Assembly: GCA_030180135.1 (NCBI GenBank)
Contig: CM058237.1
Location: forward strand, 36,353,126 to 36,417,125
Length of the DNA: 64,000 nucleotides
Direction: 5' to 3'
Origin: Orychophragmus violaceus
Lineage: Eukaryota > Streptophyta > Magnoliopsida > Brassicales > Brassicaceae
Shown here: one piece after another, positions 1-10,081 of the stretch
How positions within the stretch are numbered: position 1 is the first letter of the stretch
How the letters are laid out: every line of letters starts with the position of its first letter
Notes under the pieces: generated by a model
Seen by the model: the letters and a program-made list of their open reading frames with translations, nothing else
Database searches by the model: none
What the model was told of the DNA's origin: nothing
Program-made: the position numbers and the translations under genes

Positions 1-812
1 GAACTTAAGTAACCACTGGGATGAAGCTGCAGATTATCTATAACTATTAGAAAACCCAGATACAGATCAGCCTACTGAGAACACCCACATCGCTTCAGGT
101 ATCAGAGGATCTTTTACTGACTTCAATTTAATCCTGACTTTAGATTTCACACCTAAGGGCTTGGTATACTTTATGTCGGATTCCCTTGTTGGTTCTGACA
201 CAGCCTGTTAACCTGTCCTATTTGGTTCCCTTCTCCCCTTCCATAAAGTAAAAAAAAAAAAAAAAAAAAAAGATAATAAACTGAGGATGAGTTAGTAACT
301 CCGAAGTGGTCATGGGAATGGTAGCAAACACTATTTTCTCTCATGTGATCCATGGAATGTGTCCAAAGTACACCCCAAAACGGGAAGAACACTGATAAAA
401 AAAAAAATGATACCCAGTGGGGAAAAATCAGTTGTTAAGGAAGGGAAAAGAGAAGAAAATGGACTAAAGAAAGACAGTTTGGTGGTCTAGAGCTGGCAAG
501 GTAAGAATCCATGTGCCTTTAGATCGATACCCCTTAGGTGAGACCGCACTTAAATACTTGCAGAAATCAGTATGGAGAATTTGAATGCGTGAATGTGATT
601 GTGGTGTTTACTTAGGACATTTGCTAAGTGTGGAGGGAGTATATGTTGGTTTTGATTTCTGTAGATTGATTCTTTCATGTGGATTACTAAGGAGAATCTG
701 AATGCTGCTGCTTCTACGACAAAATGAGTTTCTGAAGAGTTTTCAAACCTCTTCACTGCATTTTAGTTCTCTGTTTTGCTTGAGGGCAAGCAAAGGCTAA
801 GTGTGGGGGAGT
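1..812 (+). mobile_element. 3' internal tail of an Athila-type Gypsy element (non-coding)
   Basis: No convincing coding sequence is visible; the short open frames have no domain and odd composition. A run of about 21 A lies at 250-271. The stretch ends in a polypurine tract directly before an LTR start, and just before it reads as a 'cttgagggcaagcaaagg'-like stretch, an arrangement common at the 3' end of plant Athila/Tat Gypsy internal regions. It is therefore read as the last part of an element whose 5' portion lies beyond the left edge. An env-like gene, present in some Athila elements, is not seen here. Confidence 0.6.
801..812 (+). other. polypurine tract of the left Athila-type element
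   Basis: The sequence gtgtgggggagt directly abuts the LTR start TGATATATCA at 813. Position and purine content fit the plus-strand primer of reverse transcription and show that the LTR at 813 is a 3' LTR. Confidence 0.8.
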
Positions 813-2005
813 TGATATATCATGGTTTTTACCCATTTTATACCATGATATAGATGTTTTTTTAGTGTCTTTTGTGTTCGTTTAGAGTCTTTTACAGGTT
901 TAATCAGGTTTGGAGCTAATTGGAGATATTTGGAGCATTTTGGGACTTTTGGGACGTTTTGGCCGAGAGCTGAACTCACTGTCCGATTTATTGATCAAGC
1001 ATCGACCGACACACCTTGTGCATCGGTCGACACACTAGCGAGATGGGCCGTACGCGTCGGTTTAACAAGTTATGAAGATTTGCAGAGAAGCCCAGAATAG
1101 TTCCACTATTTACACAGAAGCCCCAGCCGAGATTAGGCTTATATATAGAGGATTTTGGTGTTTAATTTACTTACGCTTTCATACAAAGAGCTAAGAGATT
1201 TTTAGAGCTTTTGGGGCTGATCTATTTCATGTATTCACTTATTTTGGAGAAGATTTCGAACCCCTTTGATATTTTATTCTCTTATATGCAATCTATTATT
1301 TCTATGATTATGTTTTCATTAATCATGTCTGAGTAGATCCATAGTTAAGTTTAGGGTTTCTCATTAGGGTTTGATGACTTGCTAGACTTGTTTAATTCAG
1401 TTAAAGATTCATATGATTAGAATGTTCTTCAAACTAAATTGTGCTTAAAGCTAGTTCTAACCTGATCAATTAGAATCTAGATCTTAGGTTGTTAAATTCG
1501 ACACGAGAGTGTGTTTTAGAATCTGAACTATTTAGGTTGAGCAATTAAATTATTCGCAAAGAGATTTGGTTTAGTTTAATTGTGAACATATCGAACTTGA
1601 ACTTAATGCTAGTTTAATTTGTTAGTAATTGCAAAGAGATTTGGATTACTGCACTTAGACTTAGAGAGTTTTCGCAAAGAGATTTGGTTAATTCTATTTC
1701 CGTGATTTGAGTTCTAGAACTGAGTTTAATTTGATCCTGACTGATTAACTTGTCTGCTTGTCTGATTTCCTGAGAATACCCTAGGCTTGACGCTTTTAGT
1801 TTATTGCTTTCACAACCAACTTGCTATTGTTTACTTTCTTGCTTCGCAATTTATTTACTTCACCATCTGCTTATTTCTAGTATTAATCTCTACGTTTCTG
1901 ATTCTATTGAGACCAAGTGTCCCTGTGGATTCGATAACCCTATATACTACTTTGACGATACTGTGCACTTGCAGTTTAGAATAGGGTAAAACTTAGAACC
2001 TATCA
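813..2005 (+). repeat. 3' LTR of an Athila-type Gypsy element
   Basis: It begins TGATATATCA and ends CTATCA, about 1193 bp. It shares start, end and internal phrases (repeated caaagagatttgg, 'cacgagagtgtg', 'actgtgcacttgcag') with the LTR of element G at 56387-62323, so both belong to one LTR type. A double-palindrome unit lies at 999-1033. The first 45 bases contain an inverted repeat (tatcatggt / accatgata). Downstream of 2005 the Tat Gypsy remnant begins in mid reverse transcriptase, as expected if this Athila element inserted into it; no clear target duplication can be confirmed because the other end is off the window. Confidence 0.8.
999..1033. repeat. 35-bp double-palindrome unit in the Athila LTR
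   Basis: Two 14-mers, gcatcgaccgacac (999-1012) and gcatcggtcgacac (1020-1033), start 21 bp apart with spacer accttgt. The ACC variant in site 1 is matched by GGT in site 2, so the whole unit keeps an inverted-repeat centre. Confidence 0.85.
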
Positions 2006-2013
2006 CAGAGTTC

Positions 2014-5000
2014 GTGTGGAGAGTCTGTGTAGATTTAACAGATCTCAACAAAGCATGTCCGAAGGACAGCTTCCCACTCCCGCACATCGACCGACTGGTC
2101 GAAGCTACCGCCGGGCACCAACTGCTATCCTTCATTGATGCCTTCTCGGGGTATAACCAAATACTAATGAACCCTGAGGACCAAGAAAAAACTTCGTTCA
2201 TAACTGATCGAGGAACGTACTGCTACAAAGTCATGCCCTTCGGTTGAAAAATGCAAGAGCAACTTACCAACGCCTCGTCAACAAGATGTTTTCAGGACTT
2301 CTGGGTAAAACCATGGAAGTCTACATCGACGATATGCTGGTCAAATCTTCCAAGTACGAAGACCATATCCCCCAGCTAAAAGAATGCTTTATCATTCTCA
2401 ATAAATATGGGATGAAACTCAACACAACGAAGTGCACATTTGGGGTCCCCTCAGGAGAATTCCTTGGTTACCTAGTGACTGAAAGAGGGATCGAAGCGAA
2501 CCCCAACCAGATCGCAACATTTATAGAGATGAAATCTCCCAGAACAAAGCGAGAAGTCCAGCGCCTGACTGGCAAAATAGCTACTTTGAACCTCTTCATC
2601 TCAAGGTCGACTGATAAATGTCTACCCTTCTATCGCCTGCTCAAAGCGAACAAGAAGTTCCTCTGGGACGAAAAGTGCAAAGAAGCATTCACCCAACACA
2701 AGTCTTACCTAAGCGAACCCCCTATACTGGCGAAACCAGTAGAAGGGGAGCCCATCTACCTCTACCTAGTTGTTTCCACAGCAGCAGTAAGTGGAGTCCT
2801 GGTTCGCGAAGAACAAAACGAGCAACGGCCGGTGTACTACATCAGTAAAACCTTAATCGATGCTGAAACCAGGTACCCCGCCATGGAAAAACTCGCTTTA
2901 GCGCTAGTCACATCGGCTCGGAAACTCCGACCATACTTCCAATCGCACTCAATTATAGTGATGACCTCTCAGCCACTGAGAACCATCCTTCATAGTCCAA
3001 GTCAGTCAGGTCGACTGGTCAAATGGGCTATCGAACTCAGCGAGTATGACATATAATATAAAGCTCGGACGTGTCTAAAAGTGCAAGTGCTGGCAGATTT
3101 CATAATCGAGCTCCCCCCGACCATAGAACTTGACCCGACCTCCTCCAAGAAATGGAAACTCTACGTCGATGGAGCTTCCTCGAGGCAAGGATCCGGAGTC
3201 GGAGTAAAATTGGTCTCCCCCACTGGGGAAGTATTGGAACAGTCTTTCAGAGTGGGCTTCACCGCATCAAATAACGAAGCAGAATATGAAGCGTTAATAG
3301 CCGGGCTCAGACTAGCAATAGTGATAGGAGCCCGAGAAGTAGACGCCTTCGGCGATTCCCAATTGGTCACGAGCCAATATCATGGCGACTACGAGGCTAA
3401 AGACGAACGCATGGAAGCATACCTACAGGTAGTCCATACGCTCGCCGAACAGATCGAATTCTTTGATCTAACACGGATCCCGCGAGGGGAAAAAACCGCA
3501 GCCGATGCCCTCGCCGCCCTAGCGTCGACATCGGATCCTAACCTCAAAAGGATCATACAAGTCGAGGGGATCGAAAAACCAAGTATCGACATAGCCCTGA
3601 AAGCTCTATCCTTGAAAGAGGACGAGCCCACCACAAAGTACGGGGTCGAACACAAGGAACGTCCCAAGGACACCAGTCGCGACATCATCGAGATTGATGA
3701 TGATCTCGATCGAAGAAGAGCCGTGTACGTCGCGAACGTCCCCGACGGACCAATCCAAGCCGCATCCGCTAGTCGAGGACTCGAGCCTAATGATGACAAA
3801 GATTGGAGAACTCCGATCATTCGATACATTACAAATTGCGAAGTCCCCGACGACAAATGGGAGGCGCGGAAACTCAAGACACAGAGTGCGAGGTACTGCG
3901 CCACACAAGGAGAGCTCTTCAAAAGAAGTCTCTTTGGACCTTACCTCAAATGCCTCGATAAAAAGCAAGCTCTAGCCGTGATCACGCAGGCCCACGACGG
4001 ATCCTGCGGAAGCCATTCCGGAGGACGAGCCCTGGCCGTACGAATCAAGAGGCAAGGTTATTTCTGGCCAACGATGGCCACCGAATGCGAATCTTTTTCC
4101 AGCAAATGTGACAAATGCCAAAAGCATGCCCCGATTATCCATCAGGCATCGGAGAAACTCTCCTCTATCTCATCGCCATACCCATTCATGCGATGGGGAA
4201 TGGACATCGTGGGACCTTTAGTTCCATCCGATAAAAAGAAAGCTATACACATATTGGTAATGACAGATTACTTCACTAAGTGGATCGAAGCAGAGTCATA
4301 CCAAAAGATCAAAGACGTCCACGTTAAGGAGTTCGTCTGGCGAAACATCGTGTGCCAACACGGACTACCCCACGAGATCGTCACCGATAACGGGTCACAA
4401 TTCATATCAAACGTGTTCAAGGAGTTCTGTAGAACCTGGAACATAAAGCTGACTTACTCAACGCCCCGCTATCCTCAAGGAAACGGACTGGCAAAAGCAG
4501 CTAATAAAGCAATCATGAACAACCTTAAGAAAAGACTCAATGAGTGTAAAACGAGCTGGAGCGATGAGCTCCCAGCCGTACTCTGGACTGACCGGACTAC
4601 TCCTCGCAAATCCACCGGCGAAACTCCCTTTTCGCTGGCTTACGAGATCGAGGCGGTATTACCAGCCAAAATCCTCGTGTCAAGCATCCGCAAAGAAGAA
4701 TGCCCACGACAAGAGGAACTTAACAACAAAATGATAACGGACGAGCTCGCTCTCGTCGACGAAAGGAGGAACCTCGCACTAGCTCGAATCCATAACTACC
4801 AACAAGCTGCAGCTCGCTACTACGATTCCAAGATCAAAACTCGAAGGTTTCAAGTAGGCGAGCTCGTCTTATGGAAAGTGTTCGACCATAAAAAGGAAGA
4901 ACGCGCTGGAAAGTTGGGAGCAAAGTGGGAAGGTCCTTACCAGGTCACTGATGTTGTGAAGGACGGGGTCTACCGACTCAAATCAGTAGAAACCCAGAAG

Positions 5001-5051
5001 CCTGAACTACAACCTTGGAACATCATCAACCTCAAAAAGTACTTTCACTAA
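2014..5051 (+). pseudogene. Gypsy (Tat) pol remnant: RT, RNase H, aRNH, integrase
   Basis: Reverse transcriptase enters at WRVCVDLTDLNKACPKDSFP and includes the YIDDMLV active site. An in-frame TGA (2245-2247) replaces Leu in MPFGLKNA. The normal Gypsy RNase H follows and ends at TAA 3054-3056, where A has GAA. From 3081 a long open frame holds a second, archaeal-type RNase H (KLYVDGASSRQGSGVG, then ASNNEAEYEAL and FGDSQLV), a hallmark of the Tat lineage. Integrase follows: zinc finger with CDKCQKH, catalytic Asp in MDIVGPL and in TDNGSQF, and a C-terminal LGAKWEGPY block. The third catalytic residue reads Lys (GNGLAKAANK) where Glu is expected, so even the open part is probably inactive. Confidence 0.9.
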
Positions 5052-6154
5052 AAGTACATCAACATAATCGAACTACGAAATGGCTTGATCCCCTTAAACG
5101 GGTACGTAGGCAGCTCGACTTCGAGCGCAGCCGCCCCCCAGCACATAGCTCTTACCGAGCTCGATAACTTCAAACGAAGTCGTAATAGCTTATATTTGTG
5201 AAATCAAAATAATTCTCCCTACCAATGTCTCTCTCCGATTGCAAAATTTAAGAGTCGTCGCGAAATATTTCGCCATTACATTCTGCAAAGCGATATGAAA
5301 TTATCTCTTCAAAAGTTAAAGTGATATGAAATTATCTCTTCAAAACACAAGTGATATGAAATTATCCCTTCTTAGCGACCTGAAATGGCCTCTCCTAAAA
5401 CAAAGTGATACGAGCGAACTGAAATGCTCGCCCCTAAATCGAGCGAACTGAAATGATCGCCCCAAAAATAAAGCGACCCAAAATGGTCCCTCCAAGCAGA
5501 ACGAACTGAAATGCTCATCCCAAAACAAAGCGACCCAAAATGGTCCCTCCAAGCAGAACGAACTGAAATGGTCGTCCCAAACCAAGGGATCTGAAATGAT
5601 CCCCCGAAAACATAAAATTCTTCCAACCTTATACAGTTCAGAAGAATTGGGGGATTACCCCCTCCCTTTAAGCAAAAACAACGAGGTAGAGACAATCGCA
5701 AAATGACCTCCGCGCACACTCAAAACGGATCTTTGTAAGTCTACTTCGATTCGTTCTTATACTTAGCAAATCTCGCTTCAATTCAACTTTAAGCTCGAAC
5801 TTCGTGAAATAGTTGTACCTCGGACAACTCTTGGCGAAGAACTCGAGCTCAAGTACAGTCAACTTAGAAGTTCGACTGTACTCCCTAAGGCAATGCAAGA
5901 CAAGTTATCTGCTCGACCTCTCTGAAGAGGTTCGAGCTGCCATCAACGATCAATTTTACGCTAAGGCGTTAAACAGTGGAATCTATGCTAAGGCACGAAA
6001 GATTCAAAAGCAATTCATAAAAAAAATGGACACAATGTCCCCGAGATCAAACAAAAAGCCCACTAAGGGCAACACAAAAAACAAAAGCCCCCTTGGGCAA
6101 CAAAGTGTGGAAAAAGAAACAAAAGCCCCTCGAGGCAGCCACGACTAAAATTTA
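5052..6154. repeat. Post-integrase non-coding region with degenerate minisatellite
   Basis: About 1.1 kb separates integrase from the antisense gene. Between about 5275 and 5610 it contains degenerate repeats of roughly 27-33 bp around a core resembling gcgaactgaaatgctcgccc, with variants gcgacccaaaatggtccctc and gtgatatgaaattatctctt. The same block is in element A at about 50380-50705. Tandem repeats after pol are known in Tat/Ogre elements. The open frame at 5813-6148 is not conserved in A and is not called as a gene. Confidence 0.65.
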
Positions 6155-8580
6155 TTAGAACTGCTTGGAAGGAGAAGAAGCCTCGTCCCGATCCTCTGGC
6201 TGATCACCGGCCGTCCCTCCCTCCTCGAGTCGACCCTCAGCCTCGTCACTAGCTCGCGAGCTGACTCCAGTTGGGAGATTCGACCCATACTGATCAAGAC
6301 GAGTGGCCACCTGGTTTAGAGGGCGCGCCAAGATCACCGAATCGGCCGACATCACCTGCAAATTGAGCTTGCTAATGCTGAAGTCCGACACTGCTGCAGT
6401 GTCTATCTCCTCCATAGATAATTGCTTTTTCTCAGCCAAGTCCATCACCTCCTTGGTCAAGTCCAATTCGCCAGAGGCGAACTCAGCGATAAGCGTGATA
6501 TTGGCCAAGGCCTCTTGGAGCCTTATCTCAGCACTCACAACAACCTTCCTTTGGCTTTCCTTCGCCGCAATTCCCTCGAGAATCTTGAGGTATTCATCAT
6601 TTAGCCCCTTCCTTACCTCGTGGGCCGCCACCTTGATATCAAGTTCTCGGTCGGCGATAGCCTTGTCCAAATCAGCCTGACATTGCGCAGCCCGCATATC
6701 CGCAACCCGACCTGCTTCAAAAGCGTTTCGACTCGCCTCCTCCGTGACAGAAACCCGAGCCAAGGCCCCCTGCAACTGCGTTTTCAGGTCACTAACTGTT
6801 TTCTCGACGGTCTCGAGCTCGCTCGCCTGTGGTATTTCCCGCAGCTCACGCTCAGCCCTAGCCGCGAACTTGTTCGCGGCCTCCAAGGCCTACAAGGAAA
6901 ATCAAAAAATTACGCATGAAACAAGTCAAGAAAGCGAAGGAAGGAAATCATTACCTTCCCAGTAGCAGCCATCATCTCGGTGTAAGGATCACCGATTACC
7001 ATATCCCCAACAGCTGGGAGCTGAACGCCTGCGGGCTTAAAATGCCTCAGAAGATAGGCAACACCTGTCGGGTCATCCGCAATCGGACATTCCTTCTGGT
7101 GCCTGAAGCGCCAGTTGAAAGATCCGGAGGACCCATAAGAGGCAGGCCTCGCCTCCACATTTTGGCTCGATCTTCTCGAGCTCACTTCCGCGTCAGTCCT
7201 TTGACGCTTCGCCGCCGGAGGAGGAGGACCGCCCCGACTCTGACCGTTCGATCCTCTCAAACCATTCGACCGGGAGTTGCGCAAAATAGGTTCTCCAGAC
7301 GGGACCTGTGCTAATTCTCGACCGGTCGAAAGAGGAGGTAAATTCTCCGCCTCCATGTTCGCCTCTTCGGATCCTGTGGCCAGGGGGACCTGAACAGGGT
7401 TAGGAGGAAGGACTGAAGGAGGAGGAGGGTGTTGCCCAAGTTGCCGGCCTTCATTTTCTTCGCTAGATCAACGGGATCCTTCCCGTTCTGACGGTTGCTC
7501 GATCTTCGCGACATCTTTTCGAAAGAAGGGGTGCTGTTGGTAGAACTGTCGTCTGAAATAAGTCAATCTGCAGGTAAAACAGACTCGAGTTAGCTCGACA
7601 AGTAAAAGACGTCTTGCATGGAAGTCCTTAAACGAACCAACCAGAATACTTACTCTCTCCAGTCCGCTCGGTAATCTGAAGCGGAGCCTGAACGATTGCG
7701 GTCTAAGCGGGCTGGTGGGGGAGCAGCGACTCGTCTTGCGAAAGCCGAGATCGGTATGAAGAAGGTCGTCGGGCCGCGGGACATTGGGCAGCTCGGATTC
7801 ACAGGTCTGAGAAATTAGACCAACGGATATCTCCTCTCCTAAGACGAGCTATCAAGCTCGATGTGATTGGGTTCAGAGATAGTGACTCGGGAGCCTCTGC
7901 AAGAGAAACCAAAAAAAAAAAACTATTAACAAACGACTTAATATCAACTAAGAACACCAAAGCGATCAGGGAAACCAGTAAACCCTAAAAAGCTGACCGA
8001 AACTAGCTGTCCAATTTGTCGGGATAACCGAATAATCGAAGCCCTCGACCGAGTGACGGTTGATCCTGAAGTAAAAATATTTACTCTTCCACACATCCCT
8101 CGTCGGGATCCCGTCGAGGATCTTCCCATGACGAGGAGAGAGGTAGTAAGTCCCGGGGAAGCGAGTGTTATGTTTCACCGAACAAACCCTCATCAACTCT
8201 TCAACCCCAAAATCGATGCCCTCCTCGACGGCTCTGACTCCGAGTCCGATAATGTATCGGACGAAATTCGGAGTCATCTGATGAAAGGCCAACTGAAGCT
8301 GAGCCAAAACCCATGAGATAATGCGAGGGATTGGGAAAAACAATCCGCATTTATCGAAATAGGTATAAGAGGCACAGCAATAGCCCTCGACGATGGTTTC
8401 CGGTGACATCGTCGGAGATGGGATGATTATCTCCACCTCCGGTGGGATCCGACATTTCGTCCGCAACTTTTGTATGTGGTCCACGGTCAAACTGGACGGC
8501 GGATGGGGACCGAACGGTCCCGCCGCCGCGTTCGAACTCGCCCTGACTGCATCTCTCCGAACAATAATGGTCGGTGTATT
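6155..8580 (-). pseudogene. Antisense spliced gene of the Tat element, copy 1 (transposon-protein domain plus coiled coil)
   Basis: Read on the minus strand. Exon 1 (about 8570 to about 8000) encodes a globular segment with IPPEVEIIIPSP, LQLAFHQMTPNFVRYIIGLG and MRVCSVKHN, resembling the plant 'putative gypsy type transposon' (Transposase_28-like) domain. Exon 2 is 7654-7896 (acceptor ttgcag, donor gtaagt). Exon 3 is 6955-7567, rich in Pro, Ser and Arg. Exon 4 is 6155-6889, a 243-residue Ala/Glu-rich coiled coil ending SPSKQF. The exon 2 to exon 3 join keeps frame (phase 1), as does exon 3 to 4 (phase 0, 65-bp intron 6890-6954). Compared with copy 2, the start ATG reads ATT and exon 3 has a frameshifting deletion near 7420, so this copy is broken. 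Function unknown; antisense genes after pol are known in Tat relatives such as maize Grande. Confidence 0.65.
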
Positions 8581-9031
8581 GAGAATTTCTTTCTTTTAAA
8601 AAAAAGAAAAACAGGAAAGACGAAAATCCCTAAAGAGAAGAGTTTCGAAATAACAGCAAAAGGAACAAGAGCGAGAGGCAAAAATGATAGAATGAGGGAG
8701 AAGAAGTTACCATGTCGACTTGTAGTGCGAGCAGTAATGGGAATCGTGCTAGGTAACTTCCCCTTTTAAACTATCTCGTGCTCGAGATCTGTGGGATTTT
8801 TCGTATCCCGCAATCTCAACCGCTCAATTCGAAATTTGTGAATAATTACGAAAAGGATCGAGACAGTTGGGATCCTTTGATCCCTTGCGATCTCAACCGT
8901 CGATATAAGGTCTAAGGGCAGGGATAAACGGCTGATAAGATAGGTCACATCCACACGAATCGAGGCCGATAAGATTTATCAAACTCAAGAGATCTCAGCC
9001 GATGATAATCGACTAGACCAACGGTAGATCG
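8581..9031. other. Upstream flank of the antisense gene, Tat 3' region
   Basis: Non-coding sequence colinear with element A 53700-54148, containing an A/G-rich block and 'cgatctcaaccgtcgatataagg'-type phrases. It would hold the promoter of the antisense gene. It ends at the junction with the Copia fragment. No clear core promoter is identified. Confidence 0.5.
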
Positions 9032-9557
9032 AGGTGCACGTACACACGGTATATTCATTCACAAGCACTCTCCACGAACATTAGATGCCTTCTCGGATGC
9101 TGATTGGGCTGGCGACACAGACGACTACATCTCGACCAACGCTTATGTAATCTACCATGGGAAGAATTTGATTTCTTGGTCTTCTAGGAAACAAAAGGGA
9201 GTATCCCGCTCATCTACTGAAGCAAAATATGGAGGAGTTTCAAACCCTGCGTCTGAAGTACGATGGATATGTTCTCTTCTCATTGAACTTCACTTCAACT
9301 TGCCCACATCACCAACGATCTACTGCGATGATATTGGTGCTACTTATCTCTGTGCAAACCCAGTATTTCACTCAAGAATGAAGCATATAGCACTCGACTA
9401 CCACTTTGTTCGCAACCAGATTCAAGAAGGACGCCTGCGAATTTCACATGTTTCTACAAAGGACCAGCTGGCTGATGCACTAACGAAACCGCTATCCTGT
9501 CAACAATTTCAGCTTGCTTGTTCCAAGATTGGAGTGACTCAAGTAACTCCATCTTGA
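9032..9557 (+). pseudogene. Copia RNase H, 3' fragment of a polyprotein
   Basis: An open frame from the junction reads through THGIFIHKHSPRTLDAFSDADWAGD, ISWSSRKQKGVSRSSTEAKY, TIYCDDIGATYLCANPVFHS and VSTKDQLADALTKPL to a TGA stop at 9555-9557. These are the RNase H blocks of Ty1/Copia elements, with Asp, Glu and Asp catalytic positions present. Everything upstream (gag, protease, integrase, RT) is missing and replaced by Tat sequence, so this is a truncated remnant. It belongs to a different Copia type from B-F. Confidence 0.85.
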
Positions 9558-9696
9558 GAGGGCGTATTAAGGGTCAAGGCAAATCTGTATAGTTTAGGAA
9601 ACTGTATATTCTCATTTACTTTAGTATCCTCTACATTTCCTACTGTTTCTGTATATATGTACGATCACCCTATTTTAATAAAGTATCACATTCACA
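9558..9696 (+). repeat. Polypurine tract and probable short 3' LTR of the Copia fragment
   Basis: A purine-rich gagagggcg follows the stop codon. The next about 130 bp, from tattaagggtc (9565; first base expected TG) to attcaca (9696), contain polyadenylation-like aataaa and would fit a short Copia LTR with its 5' base mutated. No second copy is available to confirm the boundaries. Confidence 0.45.
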
Positions 9697-10081
9697 ATCT
9701 ATAAGATCTTTTACGGTGTGGCTCATATGTAATCATCACCGAATTTGGCTTCTCGGTCTTTATCTAAAGTTGAAAAATAGTTTGTCTCTCTAAAGGAGGA
9801 TTTTGTTATGGATGATTGGTCATGAACATCTTTAATAAAAATGTTCTTTGAATGGATCTCCACTATTTCGGAAACTTTGTTGAACCGGATGTTATTCATG
9901 CATAAACTAGAAAACGATAAAAGAGAGATGTAAGAAGATCACAGGCCTACCTACCATTATGAATTCACATCCCCGTTGAAAATGACATGAACCTTTTCCA
10001 ACATACTGTTTTAGCTTCTTCCAAGTCATAAACTGCAGCTTCAATTGTATCTGACTCGTAGTCGAGTCTCTCCATTCCCTT
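9697..10081. other. Intergenic, 3' flank of the Agenet gene
   Basis: AT-rich sequence without a coding frame or recognisable repeat. The part nearest 10081 should contain the 3' UTR and polyadenylation site of the minus-strand gene. Confidence 0.5.

Larger units (their letters stand above)
2006..9031 (+). mobile_element. Truncated Tat-type Ty3/Gypsy element A'
   Basis: This is colinear with element A (roughly its 17587 to 54148 after removing guests): reverse transcriptase, RNase H, archaeal-type RNase H, integrase, minisatellite, then an antisense spliced gene. It starts inside reverse transcriptase next to the Athila LTR and stops about 210 bp before where A has its 3' LTR, where it is fused to a Copia RNase H fragment. 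It has no LTR in the window and several stops, so it is dead. Its freedom from the B and E insertions gives a clean view of the Tat sequence they interrupt in A. Confidence 0.9.

Noticed and set aside
171..979. Three short minus-strand open frames in the left Athila tail
   Set aside because: No domain, low complexity (poly-Phe from the A run), not conserved in another copy.
5813..6148. Open frame of 111 codons after Tat integrase
   Set aside because: The corresponding frame in element A is shifted (about 51110), and composition is Lys/Ser-rich without motif; probably chance.
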